Assembly (NCBI GenBank): GCA_947258635.1
Contig: CAMYJM010000210.1
Span: 1-5,377, forward strand
Direction of reading: 5' to 3'
Origin: an uncultured Acidimicrobiaceae bacterium
GTDB taxonomy: Bacteria > Actinomycetota > Acidimicrobiia > Spongiisociales > UBA5794
Length of the DNA: 5,377 nt
Numbering within the stretch: the first letter of the stretch is position 1; every line of letters begins with the position of its first letter. Below are positions 1-5,377 of the stretch, piece after piece. The notes beneath the pieces were generated by a model. The model was not told where the DNA came from. It did not search any database and saw only the letters and a list, made by a program, of their open reading frames with translations. A program made the position numbers and the translations under genes.

Positions 1-916
1 CCGCCTCGGCGAACTCGCGCTGCCCGTTGCCCGATACTCCGGCGATGCCGAGGATCTCACCGGCGCGGACTTCGAGCTGCAGCCCATCGACGGCGTTGGT
101 CCCCCGACCACCGACAACCCGGAGGTCGCGGATCGAGAGTCGGACATCGCCGACCTCGACGTCCGGCCGATCGGGAGCCAACCGGACCTCGCGGCCGACC
201 ATCATGTTGGCGAGGTCACCGCGACTCGTTTCGGCAGGCACCGTGGCGCCGGTGACACGGCCGTGGCGGAGCACCGTTATCCGGTCACTGAGCGCCATCA
301 CCTCGTGCAGCTTGTGCGAAATGAAGATCAAACCCTTCCCGTCGGCCGCCATCTGGCGCAGCGTCACGAAGAGATCGTCCACCTCCTGGGGCGTCAAGAC
401 GGCAGTCGGTTCGTCGAGGACCAGAAGTTCGGCGTCCCGATAGAGCGCCTTGATGATCTCCACCCGCTGCCGTTCACCGACGGCCAATTGCCACACATAT
501 GCGTTCGGATCCACGTGCAGACCGTACGTGTCTGCGAGCTCGACGATGCGGGCACCGACCGCGGCGAAGTCAGGTCTCACGTTTGTCGCCGGCGCCAGGC
601 CCAGGGCGACGTTCTCTACGACTGTCAACGTGGGCACCAGCATGAAGTGCTGATGGATCATGCCGATCCGATGTGCGATAGCGTCGGCCGGCTCCTTCAG
701 ATCCACGACGTTACCCTCAATGAGAACCTCACCCTCGTCCTGTTGGTAAAGGCCATAGAGGATCTTCATCAGCGTCGACTTCCCGGCCCCGTTCTCGCCG
801 AGCAGGGTGTGAATCTCGCCGCGGTACACGTCGAAGTCAACGCTGTCGTTCGCCAACACCCCGGGGAACCGTTTGGTGATTCCCCGCATCTCGAGAAGTG
901 GAGTGGTTTCGCTCAC
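1..916 (-). CDS. BMP-type (nucleoside/sugar class) ABC transporter ATP-binding protein, C-terminus cut by window edge
   Basis: This is the ATPase that would power import through the two permeases encoded upstream; it acts on the cytoplasmic face of the membrane. The window holds 305 codons of a protein whose family is usually about 500 residues with two nucleotide-binding domains. Domain 1 is complete: Walker A GENGAGKST at residues 40-48, Q-loop IHQHFMLVPTLTVVENV at 87-103, signature LAVGERQRVEI at 144-154, Walker B LLVLDEPTAVLTP at 164-176, and switch histidine in FISHKLHEV at 198-206. Domain 2 begins near residue 256; its Walker A region reads GVSGNGQRE (293-301), lacking the usual Lys-Ser/Thr, as is normal for the second domain in this class. 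The signature and Walker B wording match YufO/NupO-like ATPases. I chose the GTG start at 916 because AGGAC lies 5 bases upstream; an in-frame ATG at 889 is possible but has no comparable site. It is the last transporter gene seen, 55 bases after the binding-protein stop. Confidence 0.93.
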   Translation of the reverse strand, partial: MSETTPLLEMRGITKRFPGVLANDSVDFDVYRGEIHTLLGENGAGKSTLMKILYGLYQQDEGEVLIEGNVVDLKEPADAIAHRIGMIHQHFMLVPTLTVVENVALGLAPATNVRPDFAAVGARIVELADTYGLHVDPNAYVWQLAVGERQRVEIIKALYRDAELLVLDEPTAVLTPQEVDDLFVTLRQMAADGKGLIFISHKLHEVMALSDRITVLRHGRVTGATVPAETSRGDLANMMVGREVRLAPDRPDVEVGDVRLSIRDLRVVGGRGTNAVDGLQLEVRAGEILGIAGVSGNGQREFAEA

Positions 917-921
917 GCGTT

Positions 922-926
922 GTCCT
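922..926 (-). promoter_or_regulatory. Ribosome binding site of the ATPase gene
   Basis: The minus strand reads AGGAC (within TCAGGAC) followed by 5 bases and then GTG at 916. This supports the GTG over the downstream in-frame ATG at 889. The site sits about 9 bases beyond the foot of the intercistronic hairpin at 936-963, so the hairpin should leave it accessible. Confidence 0.6.
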
Positions 927-935
927 GACGGGCAG

Positions 936-963
936 GGGAAGGGAGCCGGGTGGCTCCCCTCCC
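936..963 (-). terminator. Intercistronic GC-rich hairpin between binding-protein and ATPase genes (attenuator or mRNA stabiliser)
   Basis: In the minus-strand RNA, 963-952 pairs with 947-936 to form a 12-bp stem: 11 Watson-Crick pairs and one G-U (959 with 940), closed by a 4-base loop ACCC (951-948). The core GGGAGCC/GGCTCCC is a perfect 7-bp repeat. It starts 8 bases after the TAA stop of the lipoprotein gene. No U-run follows, so it is not a classical intrinsic terminator. Partial termination, or 3'-end protection that leaves binding-protein mRNA in excess over ATPase mRNA, is a common arrangement in binding-protein operons and is the likely role by inference. Confidence 0.55.
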
Positions 964-971
964 GGGTTTCA

Positions 972-1961
972 TTACAGGCCGGTGCTCATCGAGCCGTCGA
1001 TGATGCCTGCCACGGCGTCATCTCCGGCTTGGCGCACATCGGCCGGAAGGTTGTAGGCGTCGTTGTACTCGATGACCAAGCCGCCGTTCGCGAGGTTGAT
1101 CTCGTAGGTCTGGCCGCCCAAGTTCCCGTCCTTGATCTGCTCGACGAGGTCCGAGAGGACCACTTCCCATTTGTAGACCTGGCTCGACACGACAATCGAG
1201 TCGGCAAGGCTCGTCTGGTTGGACTGCGTACCGAACCACAGGACACCCTGCTGTTCGGCCACGCCGACGGCGCCGACCACCATCTGGGCGGTTCCCGTCA
1301 TGACATCCGCGCCGTTGGCGACATGGGCGTTGGCCGCTTCTGCCGCCAACGTCGTGTTGCCGAAGTCGCCGGTGAAAGCGACGGCGACGTCGGCTCCGCC
1401 GCTTTCGGCACCGTTGACGAAGCCCTGAACGTACAGCGCGGCGTCGCCGACGTCGACCGGTCCGACGACTCCAATCTTGCCGCTCGTGCTGAGCGCTGCG
1501 GCCATGATCCCCTGGACATAGGCGCCCTCATCGGCGGCTGCCGTATAGGCCGAAACGTTGTCCAGCCCAAACGTGTCCGATGCGGTGCCCCAGGCAAATG
1601 CCGTGTCTGGGAAATCCTCAGCAATTTCCGGCAGGAATGAGCCGTACTGAGATCCGTGGCCGATCACGAGGTCGTAACCGTCGTCGGCATAGCCGCGCAT
1701 ATTCGCGGCGGCGTCTTCGACGACGAACGTTCCGTCGGTGATGGCGATCTCGATGGCGTCCGCCCCCATCTCCGCCTGAATCGCGTTCACTGCATCAACT
1801 ATTGACTGGCTGAACGCCAGGTCGTTGGAGGCACTTGGCGCGACTATCGCTATCCGAAAGGCCCCACCATCGTCACCGTCATCGTCACCGCCACAGGCAC
1901 CTGCCACCAGCGCCAGCGCGCCGAGGAGCGCCAGCAAGCGCCATCCTTTTGCCATCCTCAT
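972..1961 (-). CDS. BMP family ABC transporter substrate-binding lipoprotein
   Basis: This is the extracytoplasmic ligand-capture component of the transporter, of the Bmp/PnrA/Med type; characterised relatives bind purine or other nucleosides. From the ATG at 1961 it is 329 residues, normal for the family. Residues 1-22 form a lipoprotein signal: Arg/Lys n-region, hydrophobic LLALLGALALVA, and lipobox AGAC with Cys23 as the lipidation site. An acidic linker GGDDDGDDGG (24-33) leads into the mature domain. Family-like blocks are SNDLAFSQSIVDAV (45-58), GHGSQYGSFLPEIAEDFPDTAFAWG (101-125), YVQGIMAAALSTSGKIGVVG (148-167), GADVMTGTAQ (217-226) and FGTQSNQ (243-249). Many PnrA-like proteins have GVDxDQ at this last site, so the pocket may differ. 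The 1961 start is preferred because AAGGA precedes it by 6 bases; an ATG at 2009 would add 16 charged residues ahead of the signal peptide. It lies between permease 2 and the ATPase. The family assignment is firm; the ligand is not known. Confidence 0.93.
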   Translation of the reverse strand: MRMAKGWRLLALLGALALVAGACGGDDDGDDGGAFRIAIVAPSASNDLAFSQSIVDAVNAIQAEMGADAIEIAITDGTFVVEDAAANMRGYADDGYDLVIGHGSQYGSFLPEIAEDFPDTAFAWGTASDTFGLDNVSAYTAAADEGAYVQGIMAAALSTSGKIGVVGPVDVGDAALYVQGFVNGAESGGADVAVAFTGDFGNTTLAAEAANAHVANGADVMTGTAQMVVGAVGVAEQQGVLWFGTQSNQTSLADSIVVSSQVYKWEVVLSDLVEQIKDGNLGGQTYEINLANGGLVIEYNDAYNLPADVRQAGDDAVAGIIDGSMSTGL

Positions 1962-1967
1962 ATGTCT

Positions 1968-1972
1968 TCCTT
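1968..1972 (-). promoter_or_regulatory. Ribosome binding site that decides the lipoprotein start
   Basis: The minus strand reads AAGGA in a purine-rich tract, with a 6-base spacer to the ATG at 1961. This favours the start that puts the hydrophobic signal peptide almost at the N-terminus. The alternative ATG at 2009 directly abuts the permease 2 stop (TAAATG) and could only be reached by termination-reinitiation or a site inside the permease gene. Confidence 0.65.
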
Positions 1973-2009
1973 CTCTCTTCCCTTCAAAACGGGATTCGTG
2001 TTTGGTCAT

Positions 2010-2942
2010 TTATCCACCGCGGCTGAACGGTTTCGTCAGCGCGGTCGGAGCTTGGAATCGTTGGGAGACCGCCACCAGGGCCAAGATAGTGATCAGAGCG
2101 GGGGCCATGTTGTAGAGGTCCTGCTGGCTCACCGGGATCAGCTCGAGTGCTTTGAGCTGAAAGACCAGCGCCTGGATGAAGCCGAAGAGCAGCGCCCCGA
2201 GCATGACTCCGATGGGCCGCCATGCCCCGAAGTAAACCAGGGCGATAGCGATGAAGCCCAGCCCCGCAGTGAAGTTCTGTTGAAACGACCCGGTGGTGAG
2301 CACGAGCCCCGCCCCGGCCGCTCCCGCCAGAACTCCGCCGATGGCCAACGTGGCGTAGCGGGTGCGAGCGACGCTCACTCCGAGGCTATCGGCGGCCGCC
2401 GGATTCTCGCCGACAGCCCGAATGTTGAGGCCGAACGTCGTCTTGTTCAGCGCCCACATGCTCAGCGGCACGAGAAGAAATGCGATGTAGACGATCGAGC
2501 GCTGGTTGAAGGCGAAGTCGCCGATCACGGGGATGCGAGACAGCAAAGGGATTTCGATCTGAGCCAGGGGATCGATGAGGCGGGGGGTACCGACGATCTT
2601 CTGGAAGAGGAGGTCGCTCAGGCCGAGGCCGAAGAGGAACACCCCGATGCCGCTGATCCCTTGCTGGGCCTGCAACGTCACACTGATCACTCCGTTGAGT
2701 AATCCCATGATCAGTCCCACGGCGAGCCCGGCGAGGAGTCCGAGCCACGGGCTGTCGGTGCTCAGCGTCGTCCAATACGCGAAGAAGCCACCGAGCAACA
2801 TCACGCCCTCAACGCCGAGGTTGAGCACGCCGCTGCGCTGGCCATACATCTCTCCGAGTCCTGCCAGCAGCAGGGGCATGGCAAGCCGGAGCATGGCAGC
2901 CAGGGTGGCGACGATCGCGGTTTCGGTGAAGAGCTCGCTCAT
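2010..2942 (-). CDS. ABC transporter permease 2 of the BMP-type system (YufQ/NupQ-like)
   Basis: This integral membrane subunit forms half of the import channel. It is 310 residues, with hydrophobic segments around 8-30, 38-60, 66-90, 95-114, 148-165, 195-216, 228-258 and 278-293. The family block GQRSGVLNLGVEGVMLLGGFFAY (34-56) is the NxGxEG motif typical of this permease class. GLNIRAVGENPAAADSLGVSVARTRY (171-196) is the conserved cytoplasmic loop expected to face the ATPase, and GFIAIALVYFGAWRPIG (229-245) is the late membrane segment. The ATG at 2942 overlaps the upstream permease stop in an ATGA arrangement, and GAGGTG lies 5 bases upstream, so translation is probably coupled. The TAA at 2010-2012 is followed after 48 bases by the lipoprotein start. 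The reading frame is intact with no missing motif. The class is certain; the transported compound is inferred only from the family. Confidence 0.93.
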   Translation of the reverse strand: MSELFTETAIVATLAAMLRLAMPLLLAGLGEMYGQRSGVLNLGVEGVMLLGGFFAYWTTLSTDSPWLGLLAGLAVGLIMGLLNGVISVTLQAQQGISGIGVFLFGLGLSDLLFQKIVGTPRLIDPLAQIEIPLLSRIPVIGDFAFNQRSIVYIAFLLVPLSMWALNKTTFGLNIRAVGENPAAADSLGVSVARTRYATLAIGGVLAGAAGAGLVLTTGSFQQNFTAGLGFIAIALVYFGAWRPIGVMLGALLFGFIQALVFQLKALELIPVSQQDLYNMAPALITILALVAVSQRFQAPTALTKPFSRGG

Positions 2943-4063
2943 GGCACCACCTCGACGGCCTCAACCTCGTCATCGTTCCCTTCCGGCTGGTGCGCTTCGA
3001 CGAGCCCGAGGCGCTGCCGTATCCAGTCGGACGAAACCACGAAGACGACTACCAGCCCGTTCAGGGCCACGATCAGCGCTTGAGGAACCTGAACGGCCCG
3101 CTGCAGGCTGTTGGCGCCGACCAACAACCCGCCAAACAGGAAGGACGAAGGAATCGTCCACAGCGGGTGCAGGGCGCCGAACAACGCGGTGACGATGCCG
3201 TTGAATCCGGCGGACCCGGTGAATCCGGCTGCGGAGCCGTCGGTGACGAACCGGTGCGATTCACTGCCGAAGACCAAGAGCGCACCGGCCAGGCCGGCCA
3301 GCGCTCCGCTGAAGGTGAGGGCGAGGACGATGCTCCGCTTCACCGGCATGCCACCGTACCGGGCGGCGTCGGGGTTGAGGCCGACGGCTCGCAGCCGGTA
3401 GCCGGCGGTGGTGCGCCACAGCAGCACGTATGCGGCTATCGCGGCAAGGATCGCGATCAGCGGTCCGGCGTGGAGCCGGCTGCCGATGAGGATGGGAAGG
3501 TCGGCTCCCTCCGAGAGGCGTTCTGTCTGGGGGATCGCCCCGAGCTCGTTGGAGTTCGGGTCGATGAACGGGCCCCGCAGCAGGTAGTTCATGAGCTGGG
3601 CGGCAACGAGATTGAGCATGATCGTCGAGAGAATCTCGCTCACTCCGAAGTAGGCCTTCAACGCCCCCGGAATCGCTCCCCACAGTGCCCCTCCCAACAA
3701 GCCGGCGAGGATCACAAGGGGAATAAGGATGAACCCCGACATGTCCGGCAAGAGCAAGACGAGCCCGGTCGTGAAGATGGCCCCAAGGATCATCTGCCCC
3801 TCGCCGCCGATGTTGATCACATTGGCGCGGAACGCGATCGTGATCCCGACTCCGACGAGCATGAGCGGGGTGGCCTTGAGCGCCGTTTCGATGAGGCCGT
3901 TGCCGGATCCAAACGCGCCTTTGATCATGGCCCAGTAGCCCGTGAGCGGGTTGGCCCCCAGAGCCAGCAGCATGATGGCTCCCAGGGCGAGAGCGGCAAC
4001 GACGGCGATCACCGGAATCAGTGTCCGCTGCAGCCGGCCGGAGGCGCTCGTCCGCGACGTCAC
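2939..4063 (-). CDS. ABC transporter permease 1 of the BMP-type system (YufP/NupP-like)
   Basis: This is the partner membrane subunit. It is 374 residues, longer than permease 2, as is usual for this pair. The N-terminus is short, Arg-rich and presumably cytoplasmic, followed by a membrane segment at about 14-36. Further hydrophobic segments lie near 65-78, 91-105, 110-133, 144-162, 199-216, 244-266, 285-299, 302-318 and 327-345. The NxGxEG block reads FRANVINIGGEGQMILGA (78-95), and the ATPase-facing loop is GYRLRAVGLNPDAARYGGM (221-239). The C-terminus is a hydrophilic acidic tail (355-374). The start is GTG at 4063: an in-frame TAG at 4076-4078 rules out any longer version, and the next in-frame Met is residue 31, inside the first membrane segment. 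The ribosome site is weak (AGG or AAGAG nearby). It is the first gene of the transporter operon, 102 bases after the hydroxylase stop, and its TGA overlaps the next ATG by 4 bases. Confidence 0.92.
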   Translation of the reverse strand: MTSRTSASGRLQRTLIPVIAVVAALALGAIMLLALGANPLTGYWAMIKGAFGSGNGLIETALKATPLMLVGVGITIAFRANVINIGGEGQMILGAIFTTGLVLLLPDMSGFILIPLVILAGLLGGALWGAIPGALKAYFGVSEILSTIMLNLVAAQLMNYLLRGPFIDPNSNELGAIPQTERLSEGADLPILIGSRLHAGPLIAILAAIAAYVLLWRTTAGYRLRAVGLNPDAARYGGMPVKRSIVLALTFSGALAGLAGALLVFGSESHRFVTDGSAAGFTGSAGFNGIVTALFGALHPLWTIPSSFLFGGLLVGANSLQRAVQVPQALIVALNGLVVVFVVSSDWIRQRLGLVEAHQPEGNDDEVEAVEVVP

Positions 4064-4110
4064 CGCTGCTCTTGCCTACGCACCGCTGCACCCATCACTC
4101 ATGGCCGGGG

Positions 4111-4140
4111 ATCGTCGCAGCAAGCTCGACACGTTGTCAA
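4111..4140 (-). promoter_or_regulatory. Candidate sigma70-type promoter for the transporter operon
   Basis: A perfect -35 hexamer TTGACA occupies 4140-4135 on the minus strand. An 18-base spacer leads to GACGAT (4116-4111), which matches the TATAAT consensus at 3 of 6 positions; shifting by one base gives a 17-base spacer but a poorer box. Transcription would begin near 4104, leaving a leader of about 40 bases before the GTG at 4063. The placement between a hydroxylase gene and the first permease is right for a promoter. The weak -10 box keeps this tentative, and readthrough from the hydroxylase gene is also possible. Confidence 0.4.
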
Positions 4141-4155
4141 TTGCGTGGGGCGATC

Positions 4156-4177
4156 GGCGCCTCCGTCAGGGGGCGCC
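4156..4177 (-). terminator. Hairpin overlapping the stop codon of the molybdenum hydroxylase gene
   Basis: Two copies of GGCGCC (4177-4172 and 4161-4156) can pair as a 6-bp stem. After one C-A mismatch, a further CC/GG pair closes a TGAC loop that contains part of the TGA stop (4168-4166). No U-run follows, so termination would have to be of the U-poor kind reported in GC-rich bacteria, or the hairpin may be inert. GGCGCC is self-complementary and common in such sequence, so chance is a real alternative. Confidence 0.28.
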
Positions 4178-5377
4178 CGTCGTGGCGGCTGCCTCGAGGC
4201 CGGCCAGGATCCGGCTCGGGGTGAGCGGGAACTCGTTGAACCAGACGCCCGTGGCGTCGTAGAGAGCGGCGACCACGGCCGGGGCGTATGGGATGAACGG
4301 CATCTCGGCCATGCCGCGGACGCCGAAGGGACCGCGGGGATCGGGGTGCTCGAGGATGTGGGAGACGACCTCATCGGGGATGTCGAGGATGCCCGGGATC
4401 AGATAGCCGCTGTAGCGAGGGTTGAGGACGTGGCCGGCGACGACCTGGAGATACTCGCTGATCGCGTACCCGTGGGCCTGGACGACGGCCCCCTCGACCT
4501 GGCCTTCGATGAGGGTCGGGTTGATCGCCCTCCCCACGTCGGTGGCACAGACGACGTTACCGACATGGATGTGGCCGGTGTCGAGATCGACGGCGAGGTC
4601 GACGGCTTCGGCCACATAGCCGTATGCGAAGTTGGGCTGGCCGATACCGGTCGCCGGGTCCAGCGTCTCAGTCGCCGGTGGGATGAAGCGGAACTCGCCG
4701 ACGGCGGGCCGATCGCCGTCGAGCCAGGCCTTGGCGGCCTCCTCGGCGGCCCCGAGGATGGAGTTGCCGGCCATCCACGACATCCGTGACGCCGATGCCG
4801 ATCCCGAGTCTCCGGAGGAGGCGGTGTCGGAGAACACACCTTCGATGTGTTCGATGGCGACGCCCGTAGCCTCGGCGACCATCTGCAGCAAAGCGGTGTG
4901 GGAACCCTGGCCGACGTCGGCTCCCCCGTGGTGGAGCACTACTCGATCGATCTCGTCGTCACCGTGCAGCTCGACCCGGGCATCGCACCGCTCGGGGAAG
5001 CCGAACGAAAAGCCGACGTTCTTGTAGGCGCACGCAAAGCCGCGTCCGGTGCGGATCCGATCGGGCGCGCTCGGCAGCGACTCGAAGACCTTCACCTCCG
5101 CTACGTGCGCCGGGCGCGCCCCCCACTCTGCTCGGTCCCGGCAACCTGCGATTACTTCCGGGAGGCTGACTCCGGCCGGCATTTCGACCTGGGTGATGCC
5201 GATAGAGCCTTCTCGCAGGCAGTTGAGGAGGCGCAGCTCGACCGGATCCATGTCCAGCGCCGCCGCCAGCTTGTTCACCTGCGACTCGGCTACAAATGCT
5301 CCTTGCGGGGCTCCGAAGCCGCGGAACGCTCCACCGGGCACGCTGTTGGTGTAGACGGCGTGGCTGTCGATGTGGGC
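4166..5377 (-). CDS. Xanthine dehydrogenase/aldehyde oxidase family molybdopterin-binding subunit, C-terminal part
   Basis: This is the molybdenum-cofactor catalytic subunit of a molybdenum hydroxylase, which would oxidise a purine, N-heterocycle or aldehyde with water as oxygen donor and pass electrons to FeS/FAD partners. The frame runs open to the window edge, so these are the last 403 residues of a protein typically over 700 long. The GTG at 5341 is an internal Val, not a start. Motifs, numbered from the window edge: GGAFRGFGAPQ (15-25) with the cofactor-contact Arg19 and substrate-stacking Phe21; Phe125 in the GFSFG block; HHGGADVGQGSHT (149-161) with cofactor-binding Gln157; SGSASASR (191-198); ATDVGRAINPTLIEGQVEGAVVQ (278-300); and GPFGVRGMAEMPF (349-361), where Glu358 aligns with the catalytic Glu (bovine Glu1261). 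The usual K-G-x-G-E wording is R-G-M-A-E here. The two purine-specific contacts known from bovine enzyme (Glu802, Arg880) lie outside the window, so xanthine as substrate is unproven. The neighbouring nucleoside-class transporter favours purine metabolism. Confidence 0.93.
   Translation of the reverse strand, partial: AHIDSHAVYTNSVPGGAFRGFGAPQGAFVAESQVNKLAAALDMDPVELRLLNCLREGSIGITQVEMPAGVSLPEVIAGCRDRAEWGARPAHVAEVKVFESLPSAPDRIRTGRGFACAYKNVGFSFGFPERCDARVELHGDDEIDRVVLHHGGADVGQGSHTALLQMVAEATGVAIEHIEGVFSDTASSGDSGSASASRMSWMAGNSILGAAEEAAKAWLDGDRPAVGEFRFIPPATETLDPATGIGQPNFAYGYVAEAVDLAVDLDTGHIHVGNVVCATDVGRAINPTLIEGQVEGAVVQAHGYAISEYLQVVAGHVLNPRYSGYLIPGILDIPDEVVSHILEHPDPRGPFGVRGMAEMPFIPYAPAVVAALYDATGVWFNEFPLTPSRILAGLEAAATTGAP

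Noticed and set aside
2..118. Degenerate Walker A in the second ATPase domain read as a sign of gene decay
   Set aside because: The second domain of tandem-domain ATPases in this class normally lacks the canonical Lys-Ser/Thr, and the frame is open to the window edge.
263..928. A 221-codon plus-strand frame opposite the ATPase gene
   Set aside because: The minus strand carries all nucleotide-binding motifs of an ABC ATPase here, so the plus-strand frame is a by-product of composition.
873..1640. A 255-codon plus-strand frame opposite the lipoprotein gene
   Set aside because: The minus strand encodes a recognisable BMP protein across the same span. The plus-strand peptide resembles no known domain and lacks a convincing ribosome site.
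1962..2702. A 246-codon plus-strand frame opposite permease 2
   Set aside because: It lies opposite a permease with clear motifs, and its peptide is hydrophilic and featureless. It is a shadow frame.
3261..4091. A 276-codon minus-strand frame starting upstream of permease 1 in another phase
   Set aside because: It is rich in Arg, Pro and His, as expected of an off-frame reading of a GC-rich gene, while the frame from 4063 gives a clean membrane protein with permease motifs.
2990..4789. A 599-codon open frame on the plus strand, antisense to permease 1, the gap and most of the hydroxylase fragment
   Set aside because: Its translation is a charged, low-complexity mix rich in Gly, Glu, Arg and Asp, with no family motif. 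It crosses two well-supported genes and the gap between them. Long antisense frames are expected in GC-rich coding DNA where stop codons are rare.
5339..5341. GTG taken as the start of the hydroxylase gene
   Set aside because: The frame continues upstream to the window edge as AHIDSHAVYTNS, and the codon falls just before a central family motif (GGAFRGFG), so it is an internal Val.
1..5377. A previously undescribed system, mobile element, CRISPR array or RNA gene
   Set aside because: About 96 percent of the window is five genes of known families with intact frames on one strand. The three gaps are 48-102 bases and show no direct-repeat arrays, terminal inverted repeats, integrase or transposase motifs, or tRNA-like folds.

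Overview
The window looks like part of a GC-rich bacterial chromosome. Codons mostly end in G or C, a GTG start is used twice, and the lipoprotein has an acidic Asp/Gly linker just after its lipidation cysteine. This style fits Actinomycetota (possibly an Acidimicrobiia-like lineage), but that is inference from composition and protein flavour, not from a marker gene.

All real genes lie on the minus strand, so transcription runs from high to low coordinates. From 5377 down to 4166 is the C-terminal 403 residues of a xanthine dehydrogenase/aldehyde oxidase-type molybdopterin-binding subunit, open at the window edge. A gap of 102 bases (4064-4165) holds a GC-rich hairpin at the stop codon and a plausible promoter with a perfect TTGACA. 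Next comes a four-gene ABC uptake transporter of the BMP (basic membrane protein/PnrA) type: permease 1 (4063-2939), permease 2 (2942-2010, overlapping permease 1 by 4 bases), a substrate-binding lipoprotein (1961-972), and an ATPase with two nucleotide-binding domains (916 to beyond position 1). The two intergenic gaps inside the operon are 48 and 55 bases. The second holds a strong 12-bp hairpin that may set the ratio of binding protein to ATPase.

How they could work together: the lipoprotein captures a ligand outside the membrane, the two permeases form the channel, and the tandem-domain ATPase drives import. Characterised BMP-type transporters carry nucleosides. The adjacent molybdenum hydroxylase belongs to the family that includes xanthine dehydrogenase. 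The simplest reading is uptake and oxidative breakdown of purines or nucleosides, but no residue in the window proves the substrate.

This is a recognisable catabolic and transport neighbourhood. I see no CRISPR, mobile element, RNA gene or clearly undescribed system. The points worth a second look are the permease-first gene order, an altered ligand-pocket motif in the binding protein, the intercistronic hairpin and the two competing lipoprotein starts.
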